Shown here: positions 24,179 to 32,076 of the stretch, one piece after another
Position numbering within the stretch: position 1 is the first letter of the stretch
How the letters are laid out: every line of letters begins with the position of its first letter
NCBI GenBank assembly: GCA_022360105.1
Contig: JAKSDL010000266.1
Coordinates: 1 to 40,309 of the forward strand
Source: Pseudomonadota bacterium
Lineage (GTDB): Bacteria; SAR324; XYD2-FULL-50-16; JAHJRI01
Direction of reading: 5' to 3'
DNA length: 40,309 nucleotides
Notes under the pieces: model-generated
The model's database searches: none
The model's input: only the letters and a program-made list of their open reading frames with translations
What the model was told of the DNA's origin: nothing
Program-made: the position numbers and the translations under genes

Positions 24179-25939
24179 ATGATTTCGACGTTTGAGTCCC
24201 CATCGGAGGAGCCCTATAAAGTATTTATAGTTGGAAACGATAGAAGCGTTTTGGAACGTCTGGATTTATTGCTTAAAGATGAGTATTCTCTGAGAATCGT
24301 TCCCTTTGATGAAGATGCATTTACAAAGATTAAAACTGTCAATCCTGATATAGTCCTTTTAGAGATCGGAAGTTGTGGAACAGATGCATTGGATATCTCA
24401 CATCGCATCCGGTCAACCCCCAGCCTGCAATTTACATCAATATTATTCATTTCTTCCCGGCAAGTACCAAACGAACCCGACCTAGCTTATGATGCAGGTG
24501 CTGATGATGTTATTACCCCTCCGTTTCACAGCCTGGAATTGAAAACAAAAATCAGGCACTTTATTTTAGTCAGAGAAGAAAAAGAAAGGCGAAATCTGTT
24601 GCAACTGAGCACAAAAGAGTGTCCGTCTGACCTGGAATTAGAATTGTCTATCAAAAAGCAGGAAGTTGAAACACTTAATTTAAGGCTCAAAAATGAAATG
24701 GAGCGCCGTTCTGCTCTCGAAACCAAATTGAAAAACAGCGAAGACAAATTCCGCAATGTGGTCAATCAAGCCAGGGATGGAATTTTTGTCGCTCAGGATT
24801 ACAATTTCCGTTACATCAATCCTAAAATGATTGATTTAACAGGGTTCAACTACCGGGAACTGATGAACAATCCCTTTACCATGCCGATTCACCCTGAGGA
24901 CCGGGGAAAAGTAATTGAAAGACATCGCCGAAGGCTTAAGGGGGAGAACGTTATGAATCGCTACCAATTCAGACTGGTTACCGCACAAAAAGAAACAAAA
25001 TGGGTTGAACTCAGGGTCACCTCAACAATCTGGTGGGAAGGAAAACCCGCTATTCTTGGATTTGTATCTGATTTAACAGAACAATTGAAAAAGCAGGAAG
25101 CGGCCATACAAACGGAAAAAATGATATCAGTCAGTGGGATGGCAGCAGGGATTGCTCATGAAATCAATAATCCGTTGGCGGCAATCATGCAAAGCACTCA
25201 AAACATTATACGCCGTCTTGATCCCATGATGCAGGCAAATATGAAAGCTGCTCGCAACAACACGGTGGATCTGGAAAAATTGCACAGCTATCTCAAAGAA
25301 CGGAATATTTTAACAATGCTTAAAGGAATCTGGCATTGTGGAGAACGGGCTTCCGCAGTAATCAAGAATATGCTTCTGTTTGCGAATAAAAACGATTCCC
25401 AGATGAAACACGCTAATCTAAACCAAGTGATTGATCATTCACTGGATCTGCTGATCAACAATGAAGAGCTGCAGCAGAGGTACCAGGTAAATTACGTTGA
25501 ATTCCAGAAAGATCTGGATGAAAACCTTTTGGAAGTTCCTTGTTTGAAATCTGAAATTCAAAAAGTACTGATTAACGTATTGATAAATGCTGTGCAGTCA
25601 GTCAATGAAAATAGACTGGTACGGCTCCCCAAAATAGTCGTCAGATCGAAAAATGAGAACAACAAAATACGAATTGAAATTGAGGACAATGGCTCCGGCA
25701 TCAATTTGATGACACAAAGACGCATATTCGAACCTTTTTTCTCGACACGGCCTGTTGGTGAAGGTCAGGGTATAGGTCTTTCCATTTCTTACATGGTTAT
25801 TACCCACAATCATGATGGCAGCATGGAAGTAGAATCTGATCCCGAATGGGGCACGAGGATCATTATTCAACTGCCAAGCAAAAGACCTTCTTATAAAAAG
25901 AGAGATAAAAATCTAATCAACGTATTAACCGACCTTTAA
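24179..25939 (+). CDS. Sensor histidine kinase with degenerate N-terminal receiver (pseudoREC-PAS-HisKA-HATPase)
   Basis: I start at ATG 24179; a TTG in frame at 24167 would add four residues. From that ATG the protein is 586 residues. Residues ~13-130 have a receiver fold but the phosphorylated Asp is Glu62 (IVLLEIGSCG) and the conserved Lys is Pro (VITPPFHSLE), so it cannot be phosphorylated in the normal way. A coiled coil (~150-185) leads to a PAS/PAC module (~190-310, RDGIFVAQDYNFRYINPKMI). HisKA has His327 in [15 protein letters not shown]. The ATPase domain has LINVLINAVQSV, DNGSGI and GQGIGLSI. A long helical insert (residues ~335-400) separates parts of the dimerisation domain. It is an orphan with no regulator of its own directly downstream. 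Confidence 0.85.
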   Translation: MISTFESPSEEPYKVFIVGNDRSVLERLDLLLKDEYSLRIVPFDEDAFTKIKTVNPDIVLLEIGSCGTDALDISHRIRSTPSLQFTSILFISSRQVPNEPDLAYDAGADDVITPPFHSLELKTKIRHFILVREEKERRNLLQLSTKECPSDLELELSIKKQEVETLNLRLKNEMERRSALETKLKNSEDKFRNVVNQARDGIFVAQDYNFRYINPKMIDLTGFNYRELMNNPFTMPIHPEDRGKVIERHRRRLKGENVMNRYQFRLVTAQKETKWVELRVTSTIWWEGKPAILGFVSDLTEQLKKQEAAIQTEKMISVSGMAAGIAHEINNPLAAIMQSTQNIIRRLDPMMQANMKAARNNTVDLEKLHSYLKERNILTMLKGIWHCGERASAVIKNMLLFANKNDSQMKHANLNQVIDHSLDLLINNEELQQRYQVNYVEFQKDLDENLLEVPCLKSEIQKVLINVLINAVQSVNENRLVRLPKIVVRSKNENNKIRIEIEDNGSGINLMTQRRIFEPFFSTRPVGEGQGIGLSISYMVITHNHDGSMEVESDPEWGTRIIIQLPSKRPSYKKRDKNLINVLTDL

Positions 25940-25990
25940 TATCCCTTCAGATCTGACTGCAATTCCATCAACCGGACACCACCAATAATT

Positions 25991-26042
25991 CAGGCGGCAC
26001 TCTCCATAATTATCGCGGTACCCGATTACTTAAATCCGCCTG
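25991..26042. other. Weak inverted repeat between convergent genes
   Basis: CAGGCGG (25991-25997) and CCGCCTG (26036-26042) are complementary with a 38-base loop. It lies between the convergent kinase and reductase genes. There is no clear U-tract, so a terminator role is uncertain. Confidence 0.25.
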
Positions 26043-26124
26043 TACAATGAATAAAAAGTAAAATATCAAAGCACCTACTTACAATTTTTAGGTTCAAATT
26101 ATTCCAAAACTGTTTTCGGGTTTG

Positions 26125-27282
26125 TTACAAACTTAGCTCCAGATCCTCCAAAGGATAAGCCATACAGGGATGAATGTAATTATACTTTAGATCCGACTTT
26201 CTCATTTTCACCGTTGCCGGTTGATACACCCTCCCTGAAATTAACCTCGTACGGCACAGACTACATTCACCTGATCGACATGAAGCAGGAAGCGATTTCC
26301 CCATGCGTTCCATGGAATTCATCAACGGTTCTCCCGCAACAGCTTCGATTTTGGAATTCTTGTTAATGCGAACTTGAAAACGATCTTTAGCTTTGACATG
26401 TTCCGGCCAGCCTGGTTGTTGCTCAATATGGGCCGGCGGTCCAAATACTTCAACCCTTACTTTTCTTTTTGGGATGCTCATTGCTTCAAGTTCCTTTAAA
26501 ACGAACGAATACATTGCTTCAGGCCCGCAAACATAAAACATTTTATCCGAAAAATCGTTTATAGCATTTCTAATAACATCAGATGTTATGAATCCTTTTG
26601 CACCTGTGTAACCTGCTCCCGGCTCTGATATGACATGGGTTACAGTGAGACGTTTATGGGTTTTCATACGTTCTTCCAGCTCTTGCTTAAAAACAATATC
26701 AGACTCAATACGACTTCCGTAAATCAGGTGAATGTTCCTCTCCAAGCCTCTATCAGTCACTTCCCTGATCATGCTCATAAATGGGGTAATGCCGCTTCCA
26801 CCCGCAATATACACCAGGTTATTTCCATGAAACAGGGGGTTGTAATAAAAATTCCCCGTGGGTGCTGTTGATGACAAGACATCACCAACCGAAACATCTC
26901 CCAGCAAGTGATCGGAAACAAAACCTTCCTGCAGGCCTCTGACAGTTAAATCGTAATACCCCACCTGGTTAGGGGCTGAGGATATGCTGTAGGGTCTGCT
27001 TGTCCTGATCCCATTAACTTCGACAAATAAATTAATGTATTGTCCTGCTTGAAAAGGAGGGAGATACCCCGAGGTTGAAATCAATCTCAATGTTGAGCTC
27101 GATTCCGTTTCCCGAATAATTTCGGACACCTTTAGTTCAAGCGTGGATGGGTGATACCGATTAATGACCTTTGCAACCTCACCTCTTTCATTTGTAGGTC
27201 TGTCAGCGTGCTTTCTCAGGATTTCGTTTTCCTTAACAATGTCGCGATATCCTTCTATTTGCGATTTGATATTCGATTTCAT
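26125..27282 (-). CDS. Ferredoxin-NADP reductase-like flavoprotein with C-terminal [2Fe-2S] domain
   Basis: A 385-residue soluble electron-transfer protein. About residues 1-45 are an extra charged helical segment. The FAD domain (~48-150) has the flavin-binding motif RPYSISSAP. The NAD(P) domain (~155-290) has IAGGSGITPFMSMI and YVCGPEAMYSFV. A plant-type ferredoxin domain (~300-385) supplies Cys335, Cys340, Cys343 and Cys373, the C-x4-C-x2-C-x29-C arrangement. It should move electrons from NAD(P)H through flavin to the iron-sulfur cluster. It is the last gene of the MerR operon, 12 bp after the CrtI/RetSat-like flavoprotein gene, and has a GGGGA site before the ATG. A partner that feeds a desaturase or reductase is the best inference. 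Confidence 0.85.
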   Translation of the reverse strand: MKSNIKSQIEGYRDIVKENEILRKHADRPTNERGEVAKVINRYHPSTLELKVSEIIRETESSSTLRLISTSGYLPPFQAGQYINLFVEVNGIRTSRPYSISSAPNQVGYYDLTVRGLQEGFVSDHLLGDVSVGDVLSSTAPTGNFYYNPLFHGNNLVYIAGGSGITPFMSMIREVTDRGLERNIHLIYGSRIESDIVFKQELEERMKTHKRLTVTHVISEPGAGYTGAKGFITSDVIRNAINDFSDKMFYVCGPEAMYSFVLKELEAMSIPKRKVRVEVFGPPAHIEQQPGWPEHVKAKDRFQVRINKNSKIEAVAGEPLMNSMERMGKSLPASCRSGECSLCRTRLISGRVYQPATVKMRKSDLKYNYIHPCMAYPLEDLELSL

Positions 27283-27294
27283 CTTTCCCCTTTA

Positions 27295-28782
27295 TTATTT
27301 AAGTGATCGAATAACGGCTCTGGCTGCAGAAGCACCAGACATTAACGTTGGTTGAAAGCCACCTGAACCGATCCATGCCCCGGCATGATACAATCCCTTG
27401 ATTGGGGATTTTTTATCCAAAAAAAGTTCGGTATCTTTAGCCCATTGATCAAATCCGTATATCGCTCCACCCGGATGTCCGAGATACCGCATGTGTGTCA
27501 AAGGCGTTCCCACGTCAATTTCCTCAATATGATTTCGGCAATTGGGGAACACCTGGTAGAGAACATTGAGCATGTTTTCTGCGTATTTATATTTTTCTTC
27601 AAAATAGTGAGTAGGGGGAATTTTCAACCAGGGATCGGAATATGCGAGACTGATCAACGCTCCCTGGCAAGTTCCTTTTGGGGAAAATTCAGGATCATCC
27701 ACATCGTAGCAGGTGAAAAGCATACTTTTGGGTGGATTCAGAGTTTTGCAATCTTCCCAGACCTGGTTATTGTCTGTGCTGGTTGTCACAAAATTGGTTG
27801 TTTCATGAATACCAAGCTCATGGGGTTCTGCATCAAAACCGACAAATAATGACACCGCAGAAACACCAACAGACCTTGCTCCCAGTTCCTTAAATCGGGA
27901 TTCAGGAACGACCGTTTCATCCAATAAATCCACATAGGTTGTATAGGTTCCTGCATTTGAAATGACGCGATCGGTGGTAAATTCGTCACCATGATCTGTT
28001 ACAACAGAAACGATGGTTCCGTTTTCCGTTTTTATTTGCTTTGCCCCGCAATTGAATTTGACCTCGCCACCATGCACCAGAAACGAATTCAAAATTGTAT
28101 TCGACAAAGCCTGAGAACCACCTTTCAAATGCCAGGGTTTGAATTCCGTATACGCCCACAGGATAACTGCAAATTCACCAAACGGCAGTTTTGCCGGTGG
28201 AATGCCTAAATAAGACCAGTACATACCGATGATCGTTTGAAGTTTTCGATCGTTCAAAAACTCATCCAATACATCTTGCATAGGTCTCAGGGCGTATTTG
28301 AAGTAGAGAGGATATTTTGCAGGAGAGGCCTCCTGATCTCTCATGAACATCACGTGAACCCACTGGTTACAATAATCCCAAACCAGATTAAAGAATCTAT
28401 CAATGTTTTCCGACTCTTGTGGAAAAGTCTCTTTTAAAGCCTCGATTGACTTGATTCTATCTGCTTTCAGCGTGACATCAAAATTCCCGGGAGAAACAGC
28501 CCTGTATAAGTTCTCCATTTGAATCAGCTCAATATCATCACTAATTCCCATGTCATTAAAGGAATTTCGCAACGGACCGGGAAATTCTTCCGTGCCTACA
28601 CCACTTAATTGATGTAAGGCCACTTCAAATTCAAATCGTCCCCGAATAAAACTGGTGGCACATCCACCGGGTATATTGTGCCGTTCCAGTAATAATGTTT
28701 TGACCCCGGATTTTGCCAGGGTTAACGATGCCGCCAATCCACCGTTGCCGGCTCCAATAACGATTGCTTGATAATCTGTCAT
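27295..28782 (-). CDS. Phytoene-desaturase/retinol-saturase-like FAD oxidoreductase
   Basis: A 495-residue protein with an N-terminal Rossmann dinucleotide site (VIGAGNGGLAASLTLAKSG, then LLLERHNIPGGCATSF) and a C-terminal flavin-binding block (GLYHAGAWIGSGGFQPTLMS). Length and motifs fit the CrtI / all-trans-retinol 13,14-reductase superfamily, whose members reduce, desaturate or isomerise long unsaturated lipids. The exact substrate is unknown; no carotenoid biosynthesis gene is nearby, which favours a lipid or quinone-like substrate over carotenoids. It lies between the MerR regulator gene and the ferredoxin reductase gene in a leftward operon with gaps of 29 and 12 bp. The ATG has GGGGA upstream. 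Confidence 0.8.
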   Translation of the reverse strand: MTDYQAIVIGAGNGGLAASLTLAKSGVKTLLLERHNIPGGCATSFIRGRFEFEVALHQLSGVGTEEFPGPLRNSFNDMGISDDIELIQMENLYRAVSPGNFDVTLKADRIKSIEALKETFPQESENIDRFFNLVWDYCNQWVHVMFMRDQEASPAKYPLYFKYALRPMQDVLDEFLNDRKLQTIIGMYWSYLGIPPAKLPFGEFAVILWAYTEFKPWHLKGGSQALSNTILNSFLVHGGEVKFNCGAKQIKTENGTIVSVVTDHGDEFTTDRVISNAGTYTTYVDLLDETVVPESRFKELGARSVGVSAVSLFVGFDAEPHELGIHETTNFVTTSTDNNQVWEDCKTLNPPKSMLFTCYDVDDPEFSPKGTCQGALISLAYSDPWLKIPPTHYFEEKYKYAENMLNVLYQVFPNCRNHIEEIDVGTPLTHMRYLGHPGGAIYGFDQWAKDTELFLDKKSPIKGLYHAGAWIGSGGFQPTLMSGASAARAVIRSLK

Positions 28783-28811
28783 GGTATTTCCCCTTTTTAA
28801 GGCTGAATCAA

Positions 28812-29531
28812 TTAATCAGAATCTTCTCCATTAAGCTTTTGCTTTCCGACACGTTCCTGAAATATCCTGTCGATTACATATCCACGAAAAGACCGGGCTA
28901 TTCCTGTCATCTCCATAGTCAGTGCCAGCATCTCGTCAAAAGACTTTTCCTTGATAACTTTCCTGCGAATGGCTAATTCCTGCTCAACAATCTGCTGTGC
29001 TAACCTGGGATAATATTCAAGTTCCTTAAAACTTAACCCCAAATCAAGACTTCTTTTCAACATACGTCCGACAGCTACATCTTCGGAATCAAAACGTTTT
29101 TGATTTTTGGGATTAAGCAATTTCAAGCGAACAGCTTCAGTCACTCGTTTATTGGATAAACCAGTGTTTTTGCAGAATTGCTCCCGGTTCAAGGTATTGT
29201 CCTCTTTTTGCCCGAAAACTACATCGTTCAATTCAATAAGAGGCGTGACTTCCCTGCCTTTCTCTTTCTCTTTGATGATCGATTTGATTTGAGCCAGACT
29301 TAACCGGTTGCGAGACTGCAACTGTTTGATGAATTCAAGTTTTTCAACAAACGACGATGGGTAAAATGCCACATTCGTGTTTGTTTTTACAGGCTTCGGC
29401 AAAAGTCCTTCATTTATATAATACAAAATTGTGGCTTTACTGATACCTGTTGCTTCCACCAGTTCCTTCATCTTGAACAATGGACTGTCGTCAATTGGGT
29501 TGTCGGGCCGGCTTTGAGTCAGTTGTTTCAT
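28812..29531 (-). CDS. MerR-family transcriptional regulator
   Basis: A 239-residue regulator. The N-terminal winged helix (~18-90) has FKMKELVEATGISKATILYY, then INEGLLPKPVK and YPSSFVEKLEFIKQL, the MerR DNA-binding signature. The rest is a long effector part (~95-239) with a second HTH-like helix pair (LNREQFCKNTGLSNKRVTEA). No cysteine cluster typical of metal sensors and no B12-binding domain is seen. It is the first gene of the operon and the promoter upstream carries a palindrome inside an 18-bp spacer, so it probably controls its own operon. The inducer is unknown. The ATG at 29531 lacks a strong Shine-Dalgarno. Confidence 0.85.
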   Translation of the reverse strand: MKQLTQSRPDNPIDDSPLFKMKELVEATGISKATILYYINEGLLPKPVKTNTNVAFYPSSFVEKLEFIKQLQSRNRLSLAQIKSIIKEKEKGREVTPLIELNDVVFGQKEDNTLNREQFCKNTGLSNKRVTEAVRLKLLNPKNQKRFDSEDVAVGRMLKRSLDLGLSFKELEYYPRLAQQIVEQELAIRRKVIKEKSFDEMLALTMEMTGIARSFRGYVIDRIFQERVGKQKLNGEDSD

Positions 29532-29570
29532 AGAAGAATTTTTTGCAAGTAAACAAAAACGTCAAGTGAA

Positions 29571-29600
29571 ACTTTACACTTTTCAAAAAAGTAATGTCAA
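29571..29600 (-). promoter_or_regulatory. MerR-type promoter with operator palindrome
   Basis: On the minus strand TTGACA (29600-29595), an 18-bp spacer and TAAAGT (29576-29571) form a promoter. The spacer holds the 15-bp palindrome ACTTTT-TTG-AAAAGT (29592-29578). A palindrome inside a lengthened spacer is the hallmark of MerR-activated promoters (normally 19-20 bp spacer). A second weaker dyad AAGTG-N8-CACTT covers the -10 region (29564-29581). The start codon is 40 bp downstream. Confidence 0.65.
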
Positions 29601-29712
29601 ATATTTTATGATGATTAGACAATAAACAATACGAATTTAAATAAGTGGCAGTAACGAGGAACTAGAGAGGGGGGAGTAAAGCTTATTTATCAAGCTGCGA
29701 AAATCAGAGAAG

Positions 29713-31269
29713 TCAAGCAGGTCTCAATTCAATTCGGAAGGTTGTTCCATCTTTTTCTGAGGATTGAACCAGTTGGATTTTTCCTCCCATTTCACCAATG
29801 TAGTTGGCACAATTATGCAGGCCAAATCCGTAACGATTCTCTCGGGTGGTAAATCCATGGTTGAAAATTGCTCTGAAATTATCCTGGTGAATTCCTTCAC
29901 CATTGTCGTTAATTTCGATCACCACCATGTTTTTATCACGAAGCAGTGTTACTATAAGCATACGGTTGCCAGCGTGATTTGAGGACATAGCTTCCACACT
30001 GTTTTTGAAAAGTTCCAGCAACACGCTGATCAATTTTGACTGGTGGCCATTGACAGATAAAATATCATGCTCTTTAAATAATTTTACAACCTGAATGCTG
30101 AATTGCTCCAGAAAGCTCGCCTGCAATCTTAAAGCACCTTCAATTGTGGTCACGACATTGAAGTCTTCCATAACGTTATCTGTTTCCAGATAAATTCGTT
30201 GGGCATGAAGGATCTTTTCAATCTTAAATCCGCTGTCACGAATATGCTTTATCTCATTTTGGCAGGAGAACAGATCATCCACTAAGGATGAGCCTAAAAT
30301 CCTCATGTATTCGATAATTTTGGATCCTTTGCCGTCTTGTGCTAGATATTCGATCAGATTATCGGAGTTTGCTTCCAAAAGATCGTTTATGCGGATCAGT
30401 TCTTCTATTTTTGAATGTTGGAGAATGCGACCGATTAAATCAGCTGAAGTTAATACGCTGTTAATGCTGTTACCAATGTTGTGTATTACATCCACTGTTG
30501 CATCAGCCATTCCCGCCTTATAAAAAATCTGCCCGACTTCACTACTCTGCTTGTCCAGCTTTTCGTAAGCTTGCAGCAAATTGCTGTTTGTTGCTTCCCA
30601 GAAGTTGACGGCTCTTTCCCACTTGTTTTTTAACCCCCGGTATTTCCACCACAAATCTTTGATATCGGCATCATCCAGGGAATTCACACCAATCTCCCCT
30701 TTGGAAGATAGAAGCTTATCAGACTCAAATGCTGAAGATTTGCCAATCACAAACTCGATCTCATACAGATTAGGATCTTTTGAATTGTCAACGTTGACAT
30801 AGGATATGTCACCGGGAGCAAGCATTCCTCCTATAATGATGCCCCTCTCCATGTTTTTCTCAAAAGGCGTTGTGCTGTGTATCACAGCAGTACCTGCTTC
30901 CAGATTAAGGTCGGTCAACTCAAAACTACCGATTGTTTCCCGGGGTCCTTTTACTACGCTGACATATCCGTCTGATCCACTTTGAAAATGCAGAAATCCA
31001 ATACCATCACTAATAAGGTTTTTCCCCGGACCAAATTCATACCATCCCTGCATCATTGCTGCTCCGACAGTCTCAAGTATAACTGCGGAGTCGGTATAGG
31101 ATTGTAGCACACGTTGCTGAAGCTGCTGAAAACGATTAAGCGGGTACCAACCAGTTGGATCGATGTTATGGACTAATTCTGTGGACTGAATCCCGGCTAT
31201 TATTTTTAGATTTATGCAGGATTCAGCAAATCCTTTCAGTAAACTGCCATGTACTTCTAGTCGTTTCAT
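29713..31269 (-). CDS. Orphan sensor histidine kinase with HNIGN-type phospho-acceptor box
   Basis: A 518-residue protein without TM segments. Residues ~1-185 form a domain I do not recognise with confidence; it resembles, only by general pattern (an alpha-helical start ending in a beta-rich ERGIIIGGMLAPGDISYV stretch), small-molecule sensing domains of the V4R/heme-NO type. A coiled coil (~210-250) leads to a dimerisation box with His263 in VDVIHNIGNSINSV, the variant H-N-x-G-N form found in many deltaproteobacterial kinases. The ATPase domain has LLELFKNSVEAM, DNGEGI and GFGLHNC. No regulator is adjacent, so the partner is elsewhere. Kinase identity is good, sensor identity unknown. Confidence 0.75.
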   Translation of the reverse strand: MKRLEVHGSLLKGFAESCINLKIIAGIQSTELVHNIDPTGWYPLNRFQQLQQRVLQSYTDSAVILETVGAAMMQGWYEFGPGKNLISDGIGFLHFQSGSDGYVSVVKGPRETIGSFELTDLNLEAGTAVIHSTTPFEKNMERGIIIGGMLAPGDISYVNVDNSKDPNLYEIEFVIGKSSAFESDKLLSSKGEIGVNSLDDADIKDLWWKYRGLKNKWERAVNFWEATNSNLLQAYEKLDKQSSEVGQIFYKAGMADATVDVIHNIGNSINSVLTSADLIGRILQHSKIEELIRINDLLEANSDNLIEYLAQDGKGSKIIEYMRILGSSLVDDLFSCQNEIKHIRDSGFKIEKILHAQRIYLETDNVMEDFNVVTTIEGALRLQASFLEQFSIQVVKLFKEHDILSVNGHQSKLISVLLELFKNSVEAMSSNHAGNRMLIVTLLRDKNMVVIEINDNGEGIHQDNFRAIFNHGFTTRENRYGFGLHNCANYIGEMGGKIQLVQSSEKDGTTFRIELRPA

Positions 31270-31360
31270 TTAAGAAGTTAAGCCTTGAAGAAGGATGAAA
31301 AGGACATTGATGGTTGGTGTTCAATTTCTGTGGAACTATGTGTTTTCGTGATATTGTATG

Positions 31361-31375
31361 AATTGAAATTCAATT
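31361..31375. promoter_or_regulatory. 15-bp palindrome upstream of the orphan kinase
   Basis: AATTGAA-A-TTCAATT is a perfect inverted repeat about 92 bp before the kinase start. On the minus strand it lies in the 18-bp spacer between a poor -35 (TTGGTG) and a good -10 (TACAAT). It could be an operator, but the promoter is weak and this remains tentative. Confidence 0.3.
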
Positions 31376-31420
31376 ACACCAACAGTGAGTTTACAGTGTT
31401 TTTCGAGTAATTCATAGTAT

Positions 31421-31463
31421 TAAAAAGATCTCCCGGGCTGGAGATTTCAGATGCCCGGGATCT
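31421..31463 (-). terminator. Rho-independent terminator of the exporter operon
   Basis: On the minus strand the arms GCCCGGGATCT (31453-31463) and AGAT-CT-CCCGGGC (31426-31438, with a two-base bulge) form a GC-rich stem with a 14-base loop, followed by TTTTTA. It lies downstream of the small membrane protein gene and the coding remnant. Confidence 0.65.
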
Positions 31464-31506
31464 GGGGAGGGATTTGTTATGATACTAACCTGTTTTGCCT
31501 GATATT

Positions 31507-31716
31507 CTAGGGAAATACCAACCGCACCTCCTCTCTTTGCAAGGGGATCAGTGCTTTTTCGATCTTTGTGAAAAAATTTATTTCATACTCAGCAGAACCT
31601 GGGATCTGTTTGCGTAACACCTTATAAAATTGACCTTCAGACTCACCAATCTGATTCTGAATCAGGAGAAAGCGCCCTTCGTTTAGGTTTGTTAAGGATC
31701 CCGTTAACCAGCTTAT
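31507..31716 (-). pseudogene. Coding-like remnant without start codon
   Basis: On the minus strand 69 codons between stops read SWLTGSLTNLNEGRFLLIQN, then QIGESEGQFYKVLRKQIPGS, ending in QREEVRLVFP and TAG. The composition is that of a real protein and it has no usable ATG, GTG or TTG at its beginning. It lies just downstream of the 108-residue membrane protein in the exporter operon, and before the terminator. It may be the 3' end of a decayed or frameshifted gene of that operon. I recognise no family. Confidence 0.4.
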
Positions 31717-31747
31717 TTACTTCCAACTCGGCCTTGATTCAACCAAG

Positions 31748-32074
31748 TCAGTGCTTTGTGTGTATTTCGGATGAAACAGTTTTCGCGTTGCCAACGGGAT
31801 ATGTCATTAACTGCCTCAACATATGGTCCGCTTCTGCAAATTCTTCAATATCGGTGTAATAGATTGCCGTGGCCTTTATGTCATTTTCCTTTATAAAACT
31901 GATCAGCGGTTTCATAAAGGCAAGGTTGCCCAACCAGGGAGTAACATATACGGCAAAAATCCAGATAAAAGCAATACCCATGACTAAGCCGGCGTATCTT
32001 TTGAGCCTCCCTTGTTGGGAAAGATTATTATCTATTTCACCTTTACAAGATGTTTCCAAGGGTCCGATTTTCAT
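31748..32074 (-). CDS. Small membrane protein in the exporter operon
   Basis: A 108-residue hypothetical protein with one hydrophobic segment (~28-53, YAGLVMGIAFIWIFAVYV) and a soluble C-terminal part (~55-108) rich in acidic residues (YYTDIEEFAEADHMLRQ). The gene starts 2 bp after the stop of the YeiH-like exporter gene, so it is co-transcribed and probably coupled. An accessory or regulatory subunit of the exporter is a reasonable inference. I recognise no family. Confidence 0.6.
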   Translation of the reverse strand: MKIGPLETSCKGEIDNNLSQQGRLKRYAGLVMGIAFIWIFAVYVTPWLGNLAFMKPLISFIKENDIKATAIYYTDIEEFAEADHMLRQLMTYPVGNAKTVSSEIHTKH

Positions 32075-32076
32075 TT

